Of a stretch of DNA of 64,000 bases, positions 16,264 through 24,745 are shown piece after piece. Source of the DNA: UBA2210 sp036825195 (GTDB lineage: Bacteria; Desulfobacterota; Syntrophia; Syntrophales; UBA2210); assembly GCA_036825195.1 (NCBI GenBank), contig DAISYQ010000005.1, positions 1 through 64,000 on the forward strand, given 5' to 3'. The position numbers and the translations under genes were made by a program. A model generated the notes under the pieces. That model did no database searches. It was not told the DNA's origin and saw only the letters and a program-made list of their open reading frames with translations. Position 1 is the stretch's first letter; the number at the start of each line of letters is the position of its first letter.

Positions 16264-17511
16264 ATGAATATTTCAGAGGTAAAAAACAAATCCATCAGTG
16301 AGCTCAATGAACTGGCGAAATCACTTAAGATAGCCGGGACAAGCGGGATGAAACGGCAGGATCTGATCTTCGCCATACTCCAGTATCAAACCGAGAAAAA
16401 TGGCATCATTACGGGGGAAGGAGTGCTGGAGATACTACCGGATGGATTCGGGTTTCTCAGATCGGTAGGGTACAATTATTTCCCGGGCCCTGACGATATC
16501 TATGTTTCACCCTCTCAGATACGCAGATTCGGTTTGAGAACGGGAGATACCATATCCGGTGAAGTGAGACCTCCGAAAGAGGGAGAGAAATATTTCGCCC
16601 TCCTGAAGGTGGAGTCCATCAATTATGATACTCCCGAGTCGGCCAGGGGCAAAATACTCTTTGATAATCTGACCCCGCTCTATCCCGAAGAAAAGCTGAT
16701 GCTGGAATCGGATCCGGAGAATTACTCGACACGGGTTATGGATATATTTACGCCCATAGGCAAAGGGCAGAGAGGACTTATCGTATCACCTCCCCGGACG
16801 GGGAAAACGGTTCTTCTGAAAGACATCGCAAACAGCATTTCCGCTAACCACAAAGATGTCATCCTCATGGTCCTCCTGATAGATGAGCGCCCTGAAGAGG
16901 TGACGGACATGGAAAGGAGCGTGACCGGCGAGGTAATATCTTCGACATTCGATGAAACCGCCACGCGGCATGTCCAGATCGCGGAGATGGTCATCGAAAA
17001 AGCCAAACGTCTCGTAGAACATAACCGGGATGTCGTTATTCTTCTGGACAGTATTACCCGGCTTGCGAGGGCATACAACTCGGTCGTTCCCCCCAGCGGG
17101 AAGGTGCTCTCCGGTGGTGTTGATTCGAATGCCCTGCACAAACCGAAGAGATTTTTCGGCGCTGCGAGAAATATAGAGGGGGGAGGCAGTCTCACCATTA
17201 TCTCGACGGCTCTCATCGATACGGGAAGCCGGATGGATGAGGTCATCTTTGAAGAGTTCAAGGGAACGGGAAATATGGAACTGCATCTCGACAGGAAAAT
17301 TTCCGATAGAAGAATTTTCCCCGCCTTCGATCTTATCCGCTCCGGTACGAGGAAGGAAGAGATGCTGATTCCGAAGGAAAATATGAACAAAACATGGATA
17401 CTGAGACGACTCCTGCAGGAGATGAACACCGTGGATGCCATGGAATTCATCATCGATAAGATACGCAAGACAACCACCAACAGAGAATTCTTTGAATCCA
17501 TGAAACAGTAA
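16264..17511 (+). CDS. rho: Transcription termination factor Rho
   Basis: Hexameric RNA-dependent ATPase that ends transcription. The 415 residues show the N-terminal helical domain ('ISELNELAKSLKIAGTSGMKRQDLI'), the cold-shock-like RNA-binding domain ('EGVLEILPDGFGFLRS'), the Walker A 'SPPRTGKTVLLKDI', the Walker B region 'VILLDSITRLARAYN' and the Q/R loops near 'FFGAARNIEGGGSLT'. Length and order are normal. rpmE and prfA follow on the same strand, a conserved bacterial neighbourhood. Confidence 0.97.
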   Translation: MNISEVKNKSISELNELAKSLKIAGTSGMKRQDLIFAILQYQTEKNGIITGEGVLEILPDGFGFLRSVGYNYFPGPDDIYVSPSQIRRFGLRTGDTISGEVRPPKEGEKYFALLKVESINYDTPESARGKILFDNLTPLYPEEKLMLESDPENYSTRVMDIFTPIGKGQRGLIVSPPRTGKTVLLKDIANSISANHKDVILMVLLIDERPEEVTDMERSVTGEVISSTFDETATRHVQIAEMVIEKAKRLVEHNRDVVILLDSITRLARAYNSVVPPSGKVLSGGVDSNALHKPKRFFGAARNIEGGGSLTIISTALIDTGSRMDEVIFEEFKGTGNMELHLDRKISDRRIFPAFDLIRSGTRKEEMLIPKENMNKTWILRRLLQEMNTVDAMEFIIDKIRKTTTNREFFESMKQ

Positions 17512-17602
17512 GAGAGAAGAGAATCGGTATTATTTTCTTGAAATTCATCCGGATATGGATATAATACCGCTTTTTTAAATGCCGAGGGAGCTGACAAGAA
17601 TT

Positions 17603-17812
17603 ATGAAAAAGAATATTCACCCCGAATACAAGAAAGCAACGATAACCTGTGTCTGTGGGAATGTTATTGAGACCCGATCCACCAAAGGGGATACCAAGAT
17701 CGAAATATGCTCACAGTGTCATCCGTTTTATACCGGAAAACAGAAAATAATGGATACCGCAGGCAGAATCGAGAAGTTCAATCGTAAATATTCCAACCTT
17801 GACAAGAAGTAG
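17603..17812 (+). CDS. rpmE: 50S ribosomal protein L31, zinc-binding form
   Basis: A 69-residue ribosomal protein. 'MKKNIHPEYKKATITCVCGN' and 'EICSQCHPFYTGKQK' give the CxC...CxxC zinc ligands of the C+ form, which is replaced by a Cys-free paralogue in zinc starvation in some bacteria. The ATG at 17603 matches the usual L31 start; an upstream frame from 17579 is not needed. It lies between rho and prfA. Confidence 0.95.
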   Translation: MKKNIHPEYKKATITCVCGNVIETRSTKGDTKIEICSQCHPFYTGKQKIMDTAGRIEKFNRKYSNLDKK

Positions 17813-18002
17813 CAGGTGTAACCGATCGGGCACAAAGTGGCTTCGTTTCTGCTGACATTCTTTCAACGATACATGTTTTTTCTTTGTGCCTCTGTGAGGT
17901 CTGAACAGGTGCTTTGTGTCAGGCCTCTTCCGGCCCCTGTGGGCTGTCCGTTGCGAGCCATCCCCTTCTGACAATAATCACCATCCGTACAGGAAGAGCA
18001 GT

Positions 18003-19073
18003 ATGCTGACAAAGCTTCAGGAATTAGAAGAAAGATATAAGGATCTGGAAGGCTTGTTGAGCGATCCTGCTGTAATCGGCAATTACAGCGCTTATCAGAA
18101 GTATGCTAGGGAACATGCCGGCATCTCTGATATTGTGCAAACCTACCGGCACTACAGGGATGTGGAATCCCAGATAGAGGACAATAAAGAACTGCTGAAA
18201 GACGGGGATGCGGATCTGCGGGAGTTGGCGAAAGAGGAAATCCCTCATCTTCGGGAAAGGCTGGAGGAACTGGAACAGGAGTTGAAGATCCTCTTGCTCC
18301 CGAAAGACCCCAACGACGAGAGGAATGTATTTCTGGAGATACGAGCCGGTACGGGGGGGGATGAGGCGGGTCTCTTTGCCGGAGATCTTTTCAGGATGTA
18401 CTCACGATTCGCGGAGCGGTGTAACTGGAATGTGGAGATCATAAGCTCCAGTCCGTCCGGCGGTATCGGGGGCTTTAAGGAAGTTATTCTCCTCATTGAG
18501 GGAAACGGCGCATACAGCAGGCTGAAATACGAAAGCGGTGTTCACCGGGTCCAGAGGGTACCTCTTACCGAGGCGCAGGGCAGGATACACACATCAGCCG
18601 TAACCGTAGCGGTTCTCCCGGAGGTGGAGGACGTGGAGGTGACGATCGATCCGAATGATTTGCGGATCGATGTCTATCGTTCGACGGGCCACGGGGGGCA
18701 GAGCGTCAATACCACGGATTCGGCGGTACGGATAACCCATATGCCGTCGGGGCTTGTCGTAACCTGTCAGGATGAAAAATCACAGCATAAAAACAAGGCG
18801 AAGGCCCTCAAGGTGCTCCGGGCCAGACTTTTTGAGCAGATGACGGAAGAACAGGATGCAGCGATCTCAGAGACGAGAAAGCAGCAGGTGGGGAGCGGGG
18901 ACAGGAGTCAGAGAATACGGACCTACAACTTTCCTCAGGGTCGGATGACAGACCACCGGATCGGGCTTACCATGTATAACCTGGAATCAATCCTCGATGG
19001 AGATATCAACGCCATTATCGATGCACTCAGCACCCACTTTCAGGCAGCGGCCCTGAAATCACCCGCTGCATGA
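18003..19073 (+). CDS. prfA: Peptide chain release factor 1
   Basis: Ends translation at UAA and UAG. The 356-residue protein has the RF-1 N-terminal coiled coil, the 'GGQ' peptidyl-transferase motif in 'STGHGGQSVNTTDSAVRITH' and the core 'EIRAGTGGDEA'. The ATG at 18003 follows AGGAAGAG and matches the family start; the longer open frame from 17916 is not conserved. Its modifier gene prmC, often adjacent, is 38 kb away at 56.9 kb. Confidence 0.96.
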   Translation: MLTKLQELEERYKDLEGLLSDPAVIGNYSAYQKYAREHAGISDIVQTYRHYRDVESQIEDNKELLKDGDADLRELAKEEIPHLRERLEELEQELKILLLPKDPNDERNVFLEIRAGTGGDEAGLFAGDLFRMYSRFAERCNWNVEIISSSPSGGIGGFKEVILLIEGNGAYSRLKYESGVHRVQRVPLTEAQGRIHTSAVTVAVLPEVEDVEVTIDPNDLRIDVYRSTGHGGQSVNTTDSAVRITHMPSGLVVTCQDEKSQHKNKAKALKVLRARLFEQMTEEQDAAISETRKQQVGSGDRSQRIRTYNFPQGRMTDHRIGLTMYNLESILDGDINAIIDALSTHFQAAALKSPAA

Positions 19074-19114
19074 CAGGGTAGCCTGTCCGATTGATTTCTT
19101 TGCAAGTTTTCCGT

Positions 19115-19141
19115 TTGACTTTTGGAAAGTCATGGTATAGA
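19115..19141 (+). promoter_or_regulatory. Promoter with overlapping palindrome before the 2-oxoacid oxidoreductase leader
   Basis: TTGACT (19115-19120) and TATAGA (19136-19141) are separated by 15 bp, a short but usable spacer. The -35 region overlaps the perfect inverted repeat TGACTTT-TGG-AAAGTCA (19116-19132), a candidate operator. Transcription would begin near 19148, about 27 nt before the leader peptide start. Confidence 0.5.
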
Positions 19142-19174
19142 AGGACATACGTTTTATTGAAAGGGAAAAGAGTA

Positions 19175-19276
19175 ATGACAGTTTTTTCCGCGGAAGGGCT
19201 ATTAAATTTGTGCAGCTTGCTTAGCCTCACCCTTAGCCGGGTTACATACCCGCGGCCTGTCATCACGGTGATGTGA
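19175..19276 (+). CDS. Leucine-rich leader peptide (attenuator)
   Basis: A 33-codon open frame, ATG at 19175 to TGA at 19274-19276, with AAAGGG 9 nt upstream. Codons 9-20 read 'LLNLCSLLSLTL' and contain seven leucines, all coded by CTA, TTA, TTG, CTT or CTC and never CTG; the end is rich in Val and Ile ('PVITV'). Stalling on the last Leu codon (19232-19234) would cover the first arm of a hairpin that competes with an antiterminator upstream of the terminator at 19302. This is the same plan as leuL or ilvL leaders. Expression is unproven. Confidence 0.6.
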   Translation: MTVFSAEGLLNLCSLLSLTLSRVTYPRPVITVM

Positions 19277-19301
19277 TAAAGCGAAAAGACAACGATTTGA
19301 T

Positions 19302-19336
19302 GGGCCATGAACGAACGTTTCATGGCCTTTTTTTTT
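19302..19336 (+). terminator. Intrinsic terminator in the leader (attenuator stem 3:4)
   Basis: GGCCATGAA (19303-19311) pairs perfectly with TTCATGGCC (19319-19327), followed by nine T. It stands 17 bp before the first structural gene and after the promoter, so it must be read through for the operon to be expressed. The upstream segment GGCC-TGT-CATC (19254-19264) can pair with GATGGGCC (19299-19306) and would prevent its formation. Confidence 0.88.
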
Positions 19337-19353
19337 GAGGGGGGAAAGAAAGC

Positions 19354-19926
19354 GTGAGAGAGATGCATGAAATAATATGGCATGGTAGAGGAGGCCAGGG
19401 GGTTGTATTGGTGGCTCAGATACTTGCTGAATCGGCTTATATTCAAGGATTCAAGGGTGTTACATCGGCACCAACCTTCGGGCCGGAACGGAGAGGAGCA
19501 CCACTCACCGCTTCGACGAGGATATCAAACGAACCGGTCAGGACATTTTCTCAGATTGCATCTGCCGATATTGCCGTCATTCTGGACGAGTCACTCCTGA
19601 AGGCGGCAACCGAGGCGGGGAGGATTAAAGAGAGGGGCCTGGTCATCGTCAATACAACCCTGAAACCGGAGCAGATCGACACGGATGGGAGCTTTTCCGT
19701 GGCGACGGTCGATGCGGTAGGCATAGCATGGGAACATCATCTCAGCATGAGCGGAGTGCCGGTTGTGAACACACCGCTTCTCGGGGCGCTCTGTATGGTA
19801 TCGGAACTGGTCAGTCTTGAAAATATTGAAAAAGGCATGCGGAAGAAGATGCCGCCGGGCAGGGCGTCCTTAAACTTTCAAGCCGTCAAAACGGCCTTTG
19901 AAAAAACCGTGTACAGTAAAAATTAG
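19354..19926 (+). CDS. 2-oxoacid:ferredoxin oxidoreductase, gamma subunit
   Basis: Gamma subunit of a four-subunit pyruvate/2-ketoisovalerate-type oxidoreductase that decarboxylates a 2-oxoacid to acyl-CoA and reduces ferredoxin. The family motifs are 'WHGRGGQGVVLVAQILAESA' and 'TFGPERRGAPLTASTRIS'. Length 190 fits. The start is GTG with GAGGGGGG 9 nt before; ATG at 19363 is an alternative. It is the first gene after the attenuator, in the order gamma-delta-alpha-beta seen in POR/VOR clusters. Confidence 0.92.
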   Translation: MREMHEIIWHGRGGQGVVLVAQILAESAYIQGFKGVTSAPTFGPERRGAPLTASTRISNEPVRTFSQIASADIAVILDESLLKAATEAGRIKERGLVIVNTTLKPEQIDTDGSFSVATVDAVGIAWEHHLSMSGVPVVNTPLLGALCMVSELVSLENIEKGMRKKMPPGRASLNFQAVKTAFEKTVYSKN

Positions 19927-19954
19927 GGGCAACGCGAAGCGCAGGAGAGAAAGG

Positions 19955-20251
19955 ATGATAAAAAATATTGACACCAATATATCGGGCGTCTGCACACCGG
20001 CTCCCGGAGAGGCCGGCAGAACGGGCGAATGGAGAGATGTGCGGCCCGTGATCGACAGCACGAAATGCATACCGGAAGTCAAGGGCAAACCAGCCTGCTT
20101 TCTGTGCTGGCTCTACTGCCCGGACGGAGTCGTGTCCATGACGATACCGGTGACGATCGATATGGAGTACTGCAAAGGATGCGGCATCTGTGCGGAGGAG
20201 TGTCCCCCCAATGCGATAAAGATGGTGAGGGAGGTGGATATTGATGAATAA
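19955..20251 (+). CDS. 2-oxoacid:ferredoxin oxidoreductase, delta (2[4Fe-4S] ferredoxin) subunit
   Basis: Small iron-sulfur subunit (98 residues) that carries electrons from the catalytic core to ferredoxin. The second cluster motif is regular ('CKGCGICAEECP'). The first has an eight-residue insertion after its first Cys: 'KCIPEVKGKPACFLCWLYCP', i.e. C-x9-C-x2-C-x3-CP instead of C-x2-C-x2-C-x3-CP. GGAGAG precedes the ATG at 19955; the frame upstream to 19898 is not needed. Its end overlaps the start of the alpha subunit. Confidence 0.9.
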   Translation: MIKNIDTNISGVCTPAPGEAGRTGEWRDVRPVIDSTKCIPEVKGKPACFLCWLYCPDGVVSMTIPVTIDMEYCKGCGICAEECPPNAIKMVREVDIDE

Positions 20252-21473
20252 TGTCCGAATTATCACGGGGAATGAAGCGGCTGCACAGGCGGTAAAACTG
20301 GCCAAGCCCGGCGTGATCGCGGCCTACCCCATCACACCCCAGACCAGCCTTGCGGAGGTGCTATCCGAATATATAGAAAAGGGGGAATTGAAGGCGGAAT
20401 ATGTGCGGGTGGAAAGCGAACACTCTTCTTTGACCGTCTGCATATCGGCATCTACGGTGGGTGCCCGGGTTTTTACGGCGACAAGTTCCAACGGCCTCCT
20501 CTATATGCATGAACAGCTGCACTGGGCTGCTGGTTCAAGGTTGCCCATAGTCATGTGTTGTGTCAACAGGGGGGTTGGCGCACCCTGGTCAATCTTCAAC
20601 GATCAGCAGGATTCCTTCTCACAGAGAGATACGGGATGGATACAGATATACTGCAGAGATAACCAGGAGATTCTCGACACCGTGATACAGGCATACCGCA
20701 TAGCCGAGGAGGTGTATATCCCGGTCATGGTGTGCTATGACGGTTTTACCCTTTCCCACACGATGATGCCCGTGGAGATCCCTGATTCCGGACTGATAGA
20801 AAAGTATCTGCCTCCCTACAAGCCCCATACCTTCCTTACTTCGGACGATCCGGTAACGATCAACCCCGTCTTTTTCCCTTATAGGAGAGAAAACTCTAAG
20901 GGTGTTCTCTGCGATGGCTACATGGAGATGCGGTACAAACTCCATGCCGCCTTCGAAAAAGCCAGAACAACAATCCCTGAAGCAAGCAAGGCCTGGGCCA
21001 AGCTGACCGGGCGGGACCATGGAGGGATGATCTGGGAATACAAGACAGAAGACGCCGAACTGGTACTGACGGGTATGGGGTCGATCGCCAACGAAGCCAC
21101 AGTGGCCGCGGACATCCTGCGTGATGAGGGAATCAAGGCGGGTGTCGTCGGTATCAGGGCCTTCCGACCATTTCCGAAGGAGGAAGTTGCGCAGGTCTTC
21201 AGGAAGGCACAGGTGATAGTGGTCTTTGAAAAGTGCTTCAGCTACGGCTATGAGGGGGGACTCTGTTCGGACCTGAAGGCCTCATTATACGGCACCGGTA
21301 TTACGGCACCTATCCATAACTACATAGTGGGACTGGGGGGACGGGACGTCAAGACGGGAGAACTGGTAGAGGCGGCACGGGTGACGTTCAATGCCGTCGG
21401 GTCTGGAGAGACCGACAACAAAACCATATGGCTCAACTGTTATACGGGAACCGAGGCTGAAGACCGCAAATAA
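20244..21473 (+). CDS. 2-oxoacid:ferredoxin oxidoreductase, alpha subunit
   Basis: Catalytic subunit with the pyrimidine-binding half of the thiamine diphosphate site. 'GNEAAAQAVKLAKPGVIAAYPITPQTSLAE' and 'EYVRVESEHSSLTVCISAS' are typical of POR/VOR alpha chains, and the transketolase C-terminal-like domain follows from about residue 260. Length 409. The ATG at 20244 overlaps the delta stop; a TTG just before it is ignored. The sequence alone does not separate pyruvate, branched-chain 2-oxoacid and phenylglyoxylate enzymes. Confidence 0.92.
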   Translation: MNNVRIITGNEAAAQAVKLAKPGVIAAYPITPQTSLAEVLSEYIEKGELKAEYVRVESEHSSLTVCISASTVGARVFTATSSNGLLYMHEQLHWAAGSRLPIVMCCVNRGVGAPWSIFNDQQDSFSQRDTGWIQIYCRDNQEILDTVIQAYRIAEEVYIPVMVCYDGFTLSHTMMPVEIPDSGLIEKYLPPYKPHTFLTSDDPVTINPVFFPYRRENSKGVLCDGYMEMRYKLHAAFEKARTTIPEASKAWAKLTGRDHGGMIWEYKTEDAELVLTGMGSIANEATVAADILRDEGIKAGVVGIRAFRPFPKEEVAQVFRKAQVIVVFEKCFSYGYEGGLCSDLKASLYGTGITAPIHNYIVGLGGRDVKTGELVEAARVTFNAVGSGETDNKTIWLNCYTGTEAEDRK

Positions 21474-21516
21474 GAGGCACGATAAAACCCGAAACGGGAT
21501 AGAACAGGACAAAGCA

Positions 21517-22416
21517 ATGCAGGAAAACATATTCAAGATCAATGAAAAGGAGTACATCCTGCCGGGAAACCGGGCATGTCAGGGATGCGGGCTTTCTCTC
21601 GCGTACAGATACATACTCAAGGCCCTCAGAGAAAACACGATTGTGGCAATACCGCCAAGCTGTCTGTGTGTGCTGCACGGACTGTACCCCACTACATCGG
21701 TAATCGTTCCCGCCCTGAATACAACCTTTGCAGGTAATGCGGCGTCGGCCTCCGGTATCGTGGCCGGTCTGAATGCACTCAATATACCCGATACGACCGT
21801 CCTGGCCCTCTCGGGAGACGGCGGAACCTATGACATCGGCATCCAGTCTCTGAGCGGCGCGGCGGAGAGAAACACCGATTTTATATTCGCCTGCTATGAC
21901 AACGAAGCGTACATGAACACGGGGACGCAACGCTCGGGGGCGACACCCATGGGTGCCCTGACAACGACCACACCCGTCATAACGAAGCAGGAACCGAAAA
22001 AAGATTTTTTGAAGATTATGGAGGCCCACCATCTCCCCTACCTGGCCACCGTCTCGCCCGCTTATCCGGTTGATCTGTATGAAAAATTCGTCAAGGCCAA
22101 GAGAATACGCGGAACGAGGTACATCCAGATCGACACGCCCTGCCCCCCGGGGTGGGGATATCCCGTCCGGGATACCGTCAAACTCGGCAAGCTCGCTGTC
22201 GAAACGGGCCTGTTCATCCTCTTTGAGATAGAGAACGAACGGTTCCGCTTTACCGGGAGGAGCAAAACCATGGCCGAACGGGGGAAGCTTCTTCCCCTCG
22301 TCAATTATGTGGAGAAGCAGGCACGATTCAAAAAGATGAGTATCGAACAGCTCGGCACCCTCCAGGCGGCGGTGAACAGCCGGTGGAACGAGTGTCTGAG
22401 GCGGGCGGAGAGTTAG
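21517..22416 (+). CDS. 2-oxoacid:ferredoxin oxidoreductase, beta (TPP-binding) subunit
   Basis: Binds thiamine diphosphate and a [4Fe-4S] cluster. The cluster ligands begin 'ACQGCGLSLAYRYIL', and the TPP motif is 'GDGGTYDIGIQSLSGAAERN' followed by 'CYDNEAYMNTGTQRSGATP', close to POR/VOR beta chains and unlike 2-oxoglutarate (KorB) chains. The ATG at 21517 has AGGA 8 nt before and removes 42 residues of the longest open frame. Length 299. The leader-peptide composition favours a branched-chain substrate but does not prove it. Confidence 0.92.
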   Translation: MQENIFKINEKEYILPGNRACQGCGLSLAYRYILKALRENTIVAIPPSCLCVLHGLYPTTSVIVPALNTTFAGNAASASGIVAGLNALNIPDTTVLALSGDGGTYDIGIQSLSGAAERNTDFIFACYDNEAYMNTGTQRSGATPMGALTTTTPVITKQEPKKDFLKIMEAHHLPYLATVSPAYPVDLYEKFVKAKRIRGTRYIQIDTPCPPGWGYPVRDTVKLGKLAVETGLFILFEIENERFRFTGRSKTMAERGKLLPLVNYVEKQARFKKMSIEQLGTLQAAVNSRWNECLRRAES

Positions 22417-22470
22417 TTACTTTGTATTATATTGCGCCTGTAAAAATTTGATGATGATAAGTTCCGTACG

Positions 22471-23769
22471 TCACCGTTCGAGATAGTCTGTTATCATATC
22501 GGCATATCGTCGTGCGGACCCCCTGTTGGAGGTGACGATCTCACGTCCGGCCTCTCCCCTCCTGCGACGGTCCTCCGTATCTTCCATCAGTTTCAGGGTC
22601 TCGTCCAGAAGCTCGCTATCGTTTCTGACGGTAATGCCGCCACCCGCCCTTTCCAGCTTTTCGCTCTCATCCGTGAAGTCATCCATAAACGGGCCATGGA
22701 GAACGACCGTTCCCCACGCAGCCGGCTCCAGGATGTTCTGTCCCCCCCTGGGGACAAGACTCCCTCCGCAGAAGACGATAGTGGCGAGACTGTAGATCCT
22801 GAAGAGTTCCCCTATCACATCAACGATAATAATCCGGTGACCGGCACGCTTCTCGCCTCCGTTGATCTCTGTCATGGTGATACAGTCGTCGAAACCCTCA
22901 TCGTTTGCATAGGTGCGCACGGCGCTTCCCCGTTCGGGATGTCTCGGTACGATGATCAGCACCATGTCAGGGTGTTGCTCAAGCAGTCTGCGATATACCT
23001 TCAGGATTATCTCCTCCTCACCCTCATGGGTGCTGCCCGCCACGAAGACCTTTGTGCCATGCGGTATGCTCAGCCGTTCCTCCATGATATCCCTCAGGGT
23101 GTCATCTGCACCGGCGGCCAGACCGTCATATTTCGCGTTACCAAGAATGAGTATCTTGGATGGATCCACCCCCAGCGTCTCCAGTCGGGAGGCGTCAACC
23201 GTGGATATGGCTCCTATCGCGTCGATCATATGCATAATCCTTTTCCAGAAAAATCGTGTCTTTCTGTATCGCTTGAAAGAACGGGGAGAAATCCGGCCGT
23301 TGACCATCACGATCTTGATCCCCCTCTTCCTGCAGATTCGGATAAAGTTGGGCCATATTTCCGTCTCGACGGGAACAAAGATGTCGGGGTTCACCCTGTC
23401 GATGACCGTTCTGATAACCATGGGGATATCGAGGGGATAGTAGATATGTGCCGTGGCGTCCGTAATAAGACGGCGCGCCATCCTCTGACCGGTTTCCGTA
23501 CTTGTGGACAGGACGATACATGCCTTCGGGTACCGTTCTCTCAATGCCGACACGATGGGAGCGGCGGCAGTGACCTCTCCTACCGATACCGCGTGCATCC
23601 ATATACGAGGCGATCCCTTCATCGTTGCAGTGACATCCCGGGGGATATAACCGAACTTGGGACCAATGCTCTCTCTGTATTTACCGGTCAACACGATCTT
23701 CACCGCGAAAAAAGGTATAAGGAAGAAGGCCGCGAAAAACAGCAACACATTGTACAATAATACCGTCAT
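22471..23769 (-). CDS. waaA: 3-deoxy-D-manno-octulosonic acid (Kdo) transferase
   Basis: Adds Kdo from CMP-Kdo to lipid A precursor at the inner membrane, so the cell makes LPS. An N-terminal membrane anchor (about 1-25) precedes a GT-B glycosyltransferase: 'WMHAVSVGEVTAAAPIVSAL', 'PVETEIWPNFIRICRKRGI' and 'VNGRISPRSFKRYRK' in the acceptor half, 'VFVAGSTHEGEEEI', 'IVPRHPER' and 'FCGGSLVPRGGQNILEPAAWG' in the donor half. Length 432 is normal. It stands alone, divergent from the lipoprotein gene. Confidence 0.95.
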   Translation of the reverse strand: MTVLLYNVLLFFAAFFLIPFFAVKIVLTGKYRESIGPKFGYIPRDVTATMKGSPRIWMHAVSVGEVTAAAPIVSALRERYPKACIVLSTSTETGQRMARRLITDATAHIYYPLDIPMVIRTVIDRVNPDIFVPVETEIWPNFIRICRKRGIKIVMVNGRISPRSFKRYRKTRFFWKRIMHMIDAIGAISTVDASRLETLGVDPSKILILGNAKYDGLAAGADDTLRDIMEERLSIPHGTKVFVAGSTHEGEEEIILKVYRRLLEQHPDMVLIIVPRHPERGSAVRTYANDEGFDDCITMTEINGGEKRAGHRIIIVDVIGELFRIYSLATIVFCGGSLVPRGGQNILEPAAWGTVVLHGPFMDDFTDESEKLERAGGGITVRNDSELLDETLKLMEDTEDRRRRGEAGREIVTSNRGSARRYADMITDYLER

Positions 23770-23823
23770 AGTCGCTGAGATATACGGGTCTTTTTACCTT
23801 CTGTCAAGCTTTCAGAAAACGAT

Positions 23824-23852
23824 TTGACAGGTGGACAAAAAGATACTAATAT
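23824..23852 (+). promoter_or_regulatory. Possible promoter of the glycine-zipper lipoprotein gene
   Basis: TTGACA (23824-23829), 17 bp, TAATAT (23847-23852), a good -35 with a poor -10, in the region between the divergent waaA and lipoprotein genes. Confidence 0.4.
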
Positions 23853-23895
23853 TTTAACCAATTGAAAATACAAGCCCATGAAAGGAAAACCGGTC

Positions 23896-24630
23896 ATGAT
23901 ACGTATAAACAGGACCTGGGTGCTGGCGGCAGCAGCCATTCTGATTATAGTCGCGGGATGTGCACGGTATGAGCGAAAGATCGTTCCCTTCAAGATGCCG
24001 AATGCCTATACGAATGCAACGGAAGTGGCGGGTGCTACCATAGCGGCCCAATCATATACTCAGGAAGAGGCTGACGCCGCTTTCGGATTTGACATTGTCG
24101 ATTCAGGGGTACTCCCCGTTCAGGTAATATTCGACAACAGGGGGTCTCATCCCCTGGAAGTTGTGGCCGGTAAGACCTATCTGGTGGACATCCAGAACAA
24201 CCTCTGGCCAATTCTTGACCGGGAGATGGCCTATGACAGGATAGAACGAGGATCGGAATTCGGAGAAGTCCTCCCGGAGGGGGCGAAGTCAGGTCTCCTG
24301 GCCGGCGCGGCTGGCGCAGTCATCGGAGCGGCCATCGGTATTGTGACCGGAACCAACGTCGGTGAGGCGATGGGCAAGGGAGCGGCCATCGGAGCTGCCG
24401 CGGGACTTACCGTGGGAGGGGCCAGAGGCCTGGAGGATACACGGGTGTATAATCACATAGGTGATGACCTGCACAACAGATCTCTTGATCAGAGGCCGGT
24501 GCCCCCGGATGACATATCTCACGGTTTTCTGTTCTTTCCCGGAGAGGCGAAAGAGCAGGCAAAAGAACTCCGACTGACCATTAAGGAAGTCGACACGGGT
24601 ATCGTACACTCCCTCATCATGAGATTTTAA
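23896..24630 (+). CDS. Glycine-zipper lipoprotein of unknown function
   Basis: A 244-residue lipoprotein. The signal peptide ends in 'IIVAGC' (lipidated Cys near 22). The middle part looks like a beta-rich domain ('PVQVIFDNRGSHPLEVVAGKTYLV'). Residues about 136-180 form a glycine-zipper helix pair ('SGLLAGAAGAVIGAAIGIVT', 'GKGAAIGAAAGLTVGGARG') as in outer-membrane-associated zipper proteins, which insert or oligomerise in membranes. The ATG at 23896 is preferred because AAAGGAAA precedes it; ATG at 23878 has no ribosome site. No partner genes point to a role. Confidence 0.75.
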   Translation: MIRINRTWVLAAAAILIIVAGCARYERKIVPFKMPNAYTNATEVAGATIAAQSYTQEEADAAFGFDIVDSGVLPVQVIFDNRGSHPLEVVAGKTYLVDIQNNLWPILDREMAYDRIERGSEFGEVLPEGAKSGLLAGAAGAVIGAAIGIVTGTNVGEAMGKGAAIGAAAGLTVGGARGLEDTRVYNHIGDDLHNRSLDQRPVPPDDISHGFLFFPGEAKEQAKELRLTIKEVDTGIVHSLIMRF

Positions 24631-24745
24631 CGGCCGAGTGACGTACGATTGGTACGTTGTGCATAGTCTGCAGCCCTGGAGATCAATAAAGCAAAACGTA
24701 CATTTTCCCTCAAACCATACCCATACCATGAGAGAGCAGATAACC

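Noticed and set aside
22696..23760. A 354-codon open frame on the plus strand across waaA
   Set aside because: It is antisense to an intact Kdo transferase with clear motifs and has no recognisable domain or proper ribosome site.
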